In this document: one piece after another, positions 57,392-64,000 of the stretch
Position numbering within the stretch: the first letter of the stretch is position 1
Layout of the letters: each line of letters opens with the position of its first letter
Assembly: GCA_013350335.1 (NCBI GenBank)
Contig: CM023535.1
Coordinates: forward strand, 25,140,617 to 25,204,616
Length of the DNA: 64,000 nt
Origin: Chimonanthus salicifolius
Lineage: Eukaryota; Streptophyta; Magnoliopsida; Laurales; Calycanthaceae
Direction of reading: 5' to 3'
Translations under genes and position numbers: made by a program
Notes under the pieces: model-generated
What the model saw: the letters and a program-made list of their open reading frames with translations, nothing else
What the model was told of the DNA's origin: nothing
Databases searched by the model: none

Positions 57392-60300
57392 TGTCACGCC
57401 CCGACCCGAAAGGTGGGCCTGGAACGCGACTGATTTTTTTTGTTGAAATTAATACGACACTCGAGAAGTCTAATTGGGCCGGGTCAACAGTTAGGCTCAA
57501 AGGTAACACATGATCTCTACATGTAGGACTCAAACATATACCATAAGTCTATCCAATATAAACACAATCATACAACAATGAACACATAATTCCAACATTG
57601 AATTATCATTCAAACATCATTAGAGTAACTATGGATAAAATGTAGTTTTTAATACATTACATTAAGGCAAACTAAGTACCACATACGGTACTTTACAAAA
57701 ATGAATGGTTCCAAGAACTAAAGAGCAAAGACAAGGGTATTCTCCTCAATGGGAATCCCAAAGCGACGTCATAGCTTATCCACTTTAAGCTTCAAATAAA
57801 GGGTTCTCCTGCATCGGATTCATCTCCTGAAAGGTGAGTGGGGTGAGCTAACTAGCCCATTGAAGGAAATATAACAGTTCAGTTTTAAGTAAACAACAGG
57901 TTAGCAAAATAATCAACAGTTGTAATATAATATCTTATGCTTGATAACAAATTCAAGTATAATCTCATCATCATTCCACATTTTATCATCTCTTCCAATA
58001 CTACTGTTATCCAACATAATGCCTACATACTACGCTGAGACCATCGTATTAAGTCTCGACACGGTCCAAATACATCCTTTCAAGTACATCTCCGGCTCTC
58101 ACATAGCCGATACTGACACTCCTTAAGTCAGCAACTATCGACACCCATGGTCCAGTAGACGTAAACCATCTTACACACATGACTGATATTAGTTCAATAG
58201 TCAAGGCACGTGGAAGCAGTATTACACATTTCATATAATTAACATCATAACATTCACCATTACCATAAGTACTTCTTACAACAGTGCATCATGTCTAGGC
58301 ACTATGAGTGGGTTCATTAATCTGAAACCACTCATTGCTCTAGATCCATCTCATAAAAAAAACCTGTTTACACCTACTGCAAAGTTAAGTTCCCTCACCC
58401 TATATATGTGGTATCGCGGTCTCTATTCAACAAACAAACAAGTGCACAATCAATCATAAGTCAACATGCATAGCATTAAATGCATACACACAAGCAATAT
58501 TTCGAAATTATACTTGTTTTCCCAAAAATTTCCAAGGTAAATGGAATTGAGTCTCTTACTTGGTTTCTAACAATTTTAAATTACAATAATCTGCAGTATA
58601 TGAATAATAAGGTGTTTAGTCCAAAACTCATATTGTCTTCTGGGTATGACCAGATTGACTTATTGAGTTAAGTCTAGATACTTAGGTCACTTCTCGGTTG
58701 TCTTCTGGATAGGACTAGATATGACATGTTGAGTAAGGCCTCGAGGTCACTCAATGCCCGACAAATATAGCGTCGGCCTGGAAGTGAAGTCACTCAGTGC
58801 CCGACCAATGGAGTCGGTCTGGAAGTGAATACAATAGTAGATACACTATAATAATAAGAGAAGAGGGTTAGTACATTTTTAACTTATTAATGGGCATAAA
58901 CAAATACATGCATCATTAACAATCAAGATTTGGCATTCAAAAACTGGATCCCTCGGAACCAGGTACTGTGGATTCGGATCATCCGAACCACTGCCTAAGT
59001 TAGTCACTGACCTCAGACTGTGGGTCTGGCTTCGGATCGTCCAAAGATCCTTCCGAACCTGATAAAATCCGAAAAAAGAGTCTCTGTGGGTCTGGTGTAT
59101 CGAAACATGCCGAGTGAGGCTTGGATTGTCCGAGTAGGGTTCGGTCCTTCCGAACTCGGCTCGGAACGTCCGGGCGAGTCTGGCTAGCCTCAGGTGTTTC
59201 CGGGCTTCTGGTGAAGCTCGGAACGTCCGAGGGGTCCTCTCGGATAGTCCGAAGGGTGTGACCCTCGGACCGTCCGAAGATCTACTCTCTGACCGTCCGA
59301 GAGTCGTTTTCCTCCACTGTCTGCACCAGCAGACAGTGACGGCAGACACTGTATGAAATACGAATCCAGAAACAGTGGGTTTCCTGGATTCGATTTCCAC
59401 ATCTAGCCGGTCCGATGGACTCTCCGTGAGTCCTCTTTCCGCAGGGAGTGATTTTAAACTTTGAAACTTTATAGGCCATCGGATTTTAATACTGAAAACA
59501 CACTGGTGCAAGAAAACCCATAATTTTTCTTAAACTTAAAATCAGTTGTACACACCCAAAACTTAGCCAAAACTGATTTTTCTTGATTCTAAACCGACTG
59601 GAATTGAAAGAGGAATACAGTGAGTTCCTGGTTTGAAAATCTGTTCTTTGAAAAATCTTCCTTTAAAGCTTACGGTAATTGAAACTGGGAAGAAAACCAG
59701 AGAGGGGTGATCAGGCGGGTTTGGTCTCAGCTGACTGAGAGAGAGAAGAGAAGATTTGAGAGAGTTTGATTAGCACAGCTGAGGCCAATTTATAGAGATT
59801 TTGCTCAAAGGGGTGGAGGCATCGGCCATTGCATGCCACTGCATGCAACTGCTGCCGACGTTCTAAACAGTGTAACCACTGTTCGGTACTCTCGGTTATA
59901 GATAAGTCCTCCAGAGTTTTCAATTTTACAAATAAGTCCTTATTTTGATAAAAAATCAATTTTAACTAAAAGCATGATTTTAAAAACTCACAAATTTAAT
60001 CCAACCTTACAGATAAGTTGGGTTTTAAAAACTTTAATTACCATAAAAATTTGGAGATTTAAAACTCAACTAAAATCATTGATTTAAATAAAAACCACCA
60101 TTTAACACTATTTATGTGTTTTAACTTGCATTAAATAAAATGATTTAAAATCCACACTTTTGGGTTTTGAAAGAATAACTAGGCCATACTTAAAATGGTC
60201 TAGCATACTATACTTGTTTCAAAATTTATTTCGTCTCCAAAATCATTCAAAGTTATTTATTACTCCTTTTCAGGGTTTTGACGGGCTGTTTTAAATACTA

Positions 60301-60587
60301 TTTTCTGAAAATAAAATTAATTTAAAATCAGAAATACAATTCCTTGGCTAAGGAGAATAATATCATCCAATAATAATCACATAATAACACAAATTATAAA
60401 ATAATAACAATAAGCGGTAAATTACCATTTTGCCCCTTCAGCTGGACGAGCTGGATTACTGATCTTTCGAGCTCGGATTGGGCCACACATGGGCTTCTCA
60501 CAAGGCCCTAACCATAATCTTCGAAATTAATTGGTCTAAGCAAGATTATTAAGCTAAACTACGCCTAAACTGGGTCAGGATATTACA
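57392..60587 (-). repeat. 3' LTR of element D (3196 bp)
   Basis: On the minus strand TGTAATATCC...GGGGCGTGACA, homologous to LTRs 18439-21701 and 30461-33579. Contains a TATA box (59794-59787), a CACTGTCTG hairpin near 59316-59339, and a palindrome array downstream of both. Confidence 0.88.
58971..59303. repeat. Palindromic repeat array, TCGGA-TCCGA type, in LTR D
   Basis: About ten units such as TTCGGATCATCCGAA, CTCGGAACGTCCG, CTCGGATAGTCCGAAG and CTCGGACCGTCCGAAG. Same class and same LTR position as 19761-20143, but unit centres and spacing differ. Confidence 0.85.
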
Positions 60588-60600
60588 TCCTACCCCCCTT
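60588..60600 (-). other. Polypurine tract of element D
   Basis: Minus strand AAGGGGGGTAGGA directly precedes the 3' LTR. Confidence 0.85.
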
Positions 60601-60614
60601 AAAGAAATTTCGTT

Positions 60615-63600
60615 CTGAAATTTAAAACAAAGTTATACCTTTTTGGCTTGTGAACAAGCCAGGGTACAACTTCCTCATCATCGATTCAGGTTCCCACGTC
60701 TTGTGTTGCACGTCACGATGTTGCCACAACACTCGCATTAGAGGAATAAACTTCCTCCTGAGCTCTTGAGTCCGGTGTCCTTGAATCTTGACTGGCATTT
60801 CTTAAAAAGTTAGGTCCTCTGAGACTTCAATATCTTCAAAACTTATCACATGCGATGGATCAGGCTTGTACTTCCTTAACATAGACACGTGGAACGTACT
60901 ATGTACTCTCTCCAAAGCTTGAGGAAGATCCAACTGATAGGCTACTTCTCCTATCCTCTTCAAGATCCAAAAGGGTCCAACATATCGAGGTAATAGTTTT
61001 CTCTTACGCCCAAACCGTTGCACTCCATGACTTGGTGCCACACGTAAGAAAACTCGATTGCCAACTGCAAACTCCAAAGGTCGTCGCCTTTTGTCAGCAT
61101 AACTCTTTTGTCTGCTCTGGGCTGTCTTGAGACGTTGTCTGATTATTTCAACTTGTTTTGACATCTCTCGTACTAGATCAAGTCCTAGCAGCGCTTTGTC
61201 TCCTACCTCTATCCAACAAAGAGGTGATCTGTAAGGTCTACCATACAGAGCTTCGTATGGTACCATCTGCACACTGGAGTGATAGCTGTTGTTGTAGACA
61301 AACTCGATCAAAGGCAAATGATCTTCCCAACTTCCCTGCATATCCATCACACAAGTTCTTAGCATATCCTCTAAGGTTTGAATGGTTCTCTCTAATTGAC
61401 CATCCGTCTGAAGGTGAAAAGCAGTGCTGAAGCACAGCTTAGTTCCCAACTTCTCTTACAATCCTTGCCAAAATCTTGATAAAAACCTCGAATCTCTATC
61501 AGATACTATAGATACATGTACTCCATGCAATCTGACTACCTCTTTTAAATACAATCTACTTAGAGTAGCCAAGGAATCCGTCTTCTTGATCCACAGAAAG
61601 TGAACTGAATTCGTCAATCGATCGACTATTACCCAAACAGCGTCGTTCTTCTTAAGAGACTTCGGGAATCTGGTTACAAAGTCCATCGTGATATGCTCCC
61701 ATTTCCATTCAGCCACTTCTAAAGGTTGCATCTTTCCACCGGGTCGTTGATGTTCTACTTTCACTTGTTGACAAGTTAAGCACTTAAACACAAAATCTGC
61801 TACCTCTCGCTTTATGCCTTTCCACCAGAACAGTCGCCGCAAGTCATGATACATTTTCGTACCATCGGGATGCACTGCAAAGCGAAACCGATGAAAGTAA
61901 TCAAGCACATTTCTTTTGCACTCGTCTGACTTTGGTACAAAAAGTCTATCTTTGAACGTCAGGCCTCCATTCGCCTTGATCTTCCAATCTTCTAGAGTCG
62001 CTCCTCCTGAAAGCTGAGTCACCAACTCCTTTGCTTCCGGATTGCTCTGTTGTCTTTCCATCACCAATCTAATTACCTCGGGTTGCAGAACCAAACTATG
62101 GATTCTTGCTGACCCACTTCCTTCCATCAGCTTCAGATTATACTCAGACAGAACTTCCAACATCTTCCACTGCAAGGATGCCATCCTTGCCACGTTGCTA
62201 TGAGACTTCCTGCTCAAGGCATCGGCCACTACGTTGGCTTTCCCTGGGTGATAAGAGAGACTGAAGTCGTAATCTCCCAAGTACTCCATCCATCTTTGCT
62301 ACCTCATATTCAGGTCTTTTTGAGTGAAGATATATTTGAGACTATGGTGATCAGAAAACACATTGAACTTCTCACCATACAAGTAATGTCTTCACAAGTT
62401 TAACGAGAATACGACGGCTGCTAACTCCAAATCATGAGTCGGGTAGTTCTGCTCATTTCCCTTCAATTGCCTAAAACCATAAGCTACTATCTTCCTCTCT
62501 TGCATCAGCACACAACTCAAACCAAACTTGGATGCGTCGCAATACACATCTTAACCTCGTCCTTGCTCGGGTATTATCAAAACTGGAGACGTAGTTAACT
62601 TCTCCTTTAGCTCCTGGAATGCTCTTTCGCAAGACTCGCTCCACTCGAACTTAACGTTCTTCCTCGTCAGCCGTGTCATCGACACTGCGATCTGGGAGAA
62701 GTGGGGGATAAACTTTCGGTAATATCCTGCTAATCCTAGAAAGTTTCTGATCTCGAACACGTTCTTGGGACTTTCCCAAGTCTTCACTGTCTCTACCTTC
62801 GCTAGATCTACGAAGATACCTCCTGGAGACAGCACATGTCCCAAAAACTGCACTTGAGTCAACCAAAACTCGTACTTGCTCAACTTAGTGAACAATTGAT
62901 ACTCTCGAAGAGTCTGAATAACAATGCATAGGTGACGCTCGTGCTCCTCCTCTGACGACGAAAATATCAAGATATCGTCTATGAAGACTATCACAAACTC
63001 TCGCAGGTACGGTTGGAACACGCGATTAATCAAATCCATAAACATGGCTAGCGCGTTAGTCAAACCGAAAGGCATCACGACAAACTCGTACAAACCATAC
63101 TGCATCTGGAAAGCAATCTTAGGAATGTCTTCCTCTCGAATCCGCAACTGATGGTAACCTGACCTCAAGTCGATTTTCGAAAAACATCTTGATCCCCTCA
63201 AAAGATCAAAGAGGTCGTCTATTATAGGCAACGGATACTTATTCTTAATAGTTACCTGGTTAAGCCGTCGGTAATCTATACACATCCTCATCGATCCATC
63301 CTTCTTTTTCACAAATAAAGCAGGTGCGCCCCACGGTGAGTTGCTCTGATGGATAAAACCAAGTCTAAAAAGCTCATCTACCTGCGTAGCTAGCTCTCTC
63401 TGTTCAGCCGGCGCCATCCGATAAGGTGCCATGGATATTAGAGATGTTCCTGGTTGTAGGTCTATAATAAACGCTATCTCTCGGCGTGGAGGTAGCCAAG
63501 CTAACTGGTCAGGAAACGCATGCTTCCCAACCTGAGGAGCAACAGATCCTACTCCAACTACATCTTCCCAACCCATACTTGCCACGACACTACCAGGATA

Positions 63601-63999
63601 CGCCTTAAGGCCAGAGAAAGTGACTCTCATCTTCTCATAGGGTACCAAGTTCTTCGTAAACCTCTCATTGGTTGAGGAGATCCCACGAATTCTCCTCTGA
63701 GAACAGTCGATCAAGACCTTAAAACTGACAACCAATCCATGCCAAGGATGATGTCAAAGTCCGTCATTTCCAACACAAGAAAATCATAGGACAACTCTAC
63801 ACCGCTAATCCTGAAAACACAAGATCTAGACCTTTGGTTTACCAAAGCCTTCTTAGCCAAGAGTGATACTACCATTAGCGGGTTAACTACTTCTACCGGT
63901 CTCAAACCCAATCTATCACAACAAGCTCTAGAAATAAAGGAATGCGAAGCACCGGTATCAAAAAGCACTCGAGCCAAAAGACTGAAAATATTAAGGGTA
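60615..63999 (-). pseudogene. pol of element D: protease to chromodomain, broken
   Basis: Protease (LFDTGASHSF intact, at the window edge) is followed by a frameshift near 63720, RT ([21 protein letters not shown]), RNase H, integrase ([35 protein letters not shown]) and a chromodomain-like end (IPLMRVLWQHRDVQHKTWEPES). Stops replace Tyr at the start of RNase H (about 62550), Trp (about 62393), Gln (about 62302), Gln (about 61456) and one codon near 60800. Integrase motif substitutions (SDRDSRF for SDRDPRF) also point to an older copy than the plus-strand element. Confidence 0.9.
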
Positions 64000-64000
64000 C

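Larger units (their letters stand above)
57392..64000 (-). mobile_element. Tekay-like element D, running off the window end
   Basis: 3' LTR (57392-60587), polypurine tract, then pol on the minus strand up to protease at the window edge. LTR and pol resemble the plus-strand element at 30461-43817 but are clearly diverged. It lies in the internal region of the copia-like element. The second target copy and 5' LTR are outside. Confidence 0.9.

Overview
This is a plant nuclear window, most likely from a flowering plant with a large, repeat-rich genome. It holds Ty3/gypsy chromovirus retrotransposons with 2.6-3.3 kb LTRs and TGGTATCAGAGC (initiator-tRNA-Met) primer-binding sites, a copia-like LTR, hAT elements with 8-bp target duplications, and one GT-AG spliced host gene. 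I see no bacterial, organellar or viral-genome signature.

Layout. 1-5521: the 5' part of a decayed Ty3/gypsy element (minus strand), split by a 2.4-kb non-autonomous LTR element (236-2642, target duplication CCAGC/CCAGT). 5522-6723: intergenic sequence with a MITE-like element and a tandemly duplicated ~205-bp repeat (X1, X2). 6724-44285: one LTR of about 3.2 kb (L1) inserted into X2 (ATCTC/ATATC) and now blown apart by two later insertions. The first (6890-27871, minus, GGGTC/GGGTT) is a three-LTR tandem array of a Tekay-like element, LTR-internal-LTR-internal-LTR. Its second unit carries a further solo LTR (18439-21701, CACCA/CACCA). The second (30461-43817, plus, CTAGA/CTAGA) is also a tandem array: a full element plus a second unit deleted from its first ORF to mid-LTR. 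44286-46385: rest of X2, intergenic DNA and a short LINE-like tail.

46386-51656 (minus) is the only host gene: five exons whose phases and GT-AG borders all agree, predicting a 1034-residue acidic, repeat-rich, probably nuclear protein. Its promoter carries E2F-type sites. 52478-53320 and 54093-55312 are non-autonomous hAT elements. 55544-57391 is a copia-like 3' LTR and internal end, broken by a further Tekay-like element (57392 to window end, minus).

How it fits together. The coding content is overwhelmingly retrotransposon gag-protease-RT-RNase H-integrase-chromodomain, almost all broken by nonsense changes (mostly C-to-T type) and single-base frameshifts. The most notable structure is non-coding: five LTRs from at least four lineages each carry an array of short palindromes, with a lineage-specific sequence built on TCGA or TCGG cores. 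Other points of interest are an extra three-zinc-knuckle ORF upstream of gag, a hairpin whose 3-nt loop is inverted between the two LTRs of one element, and a protease active-site change plus a stop codon shared by both units of one tandem array.
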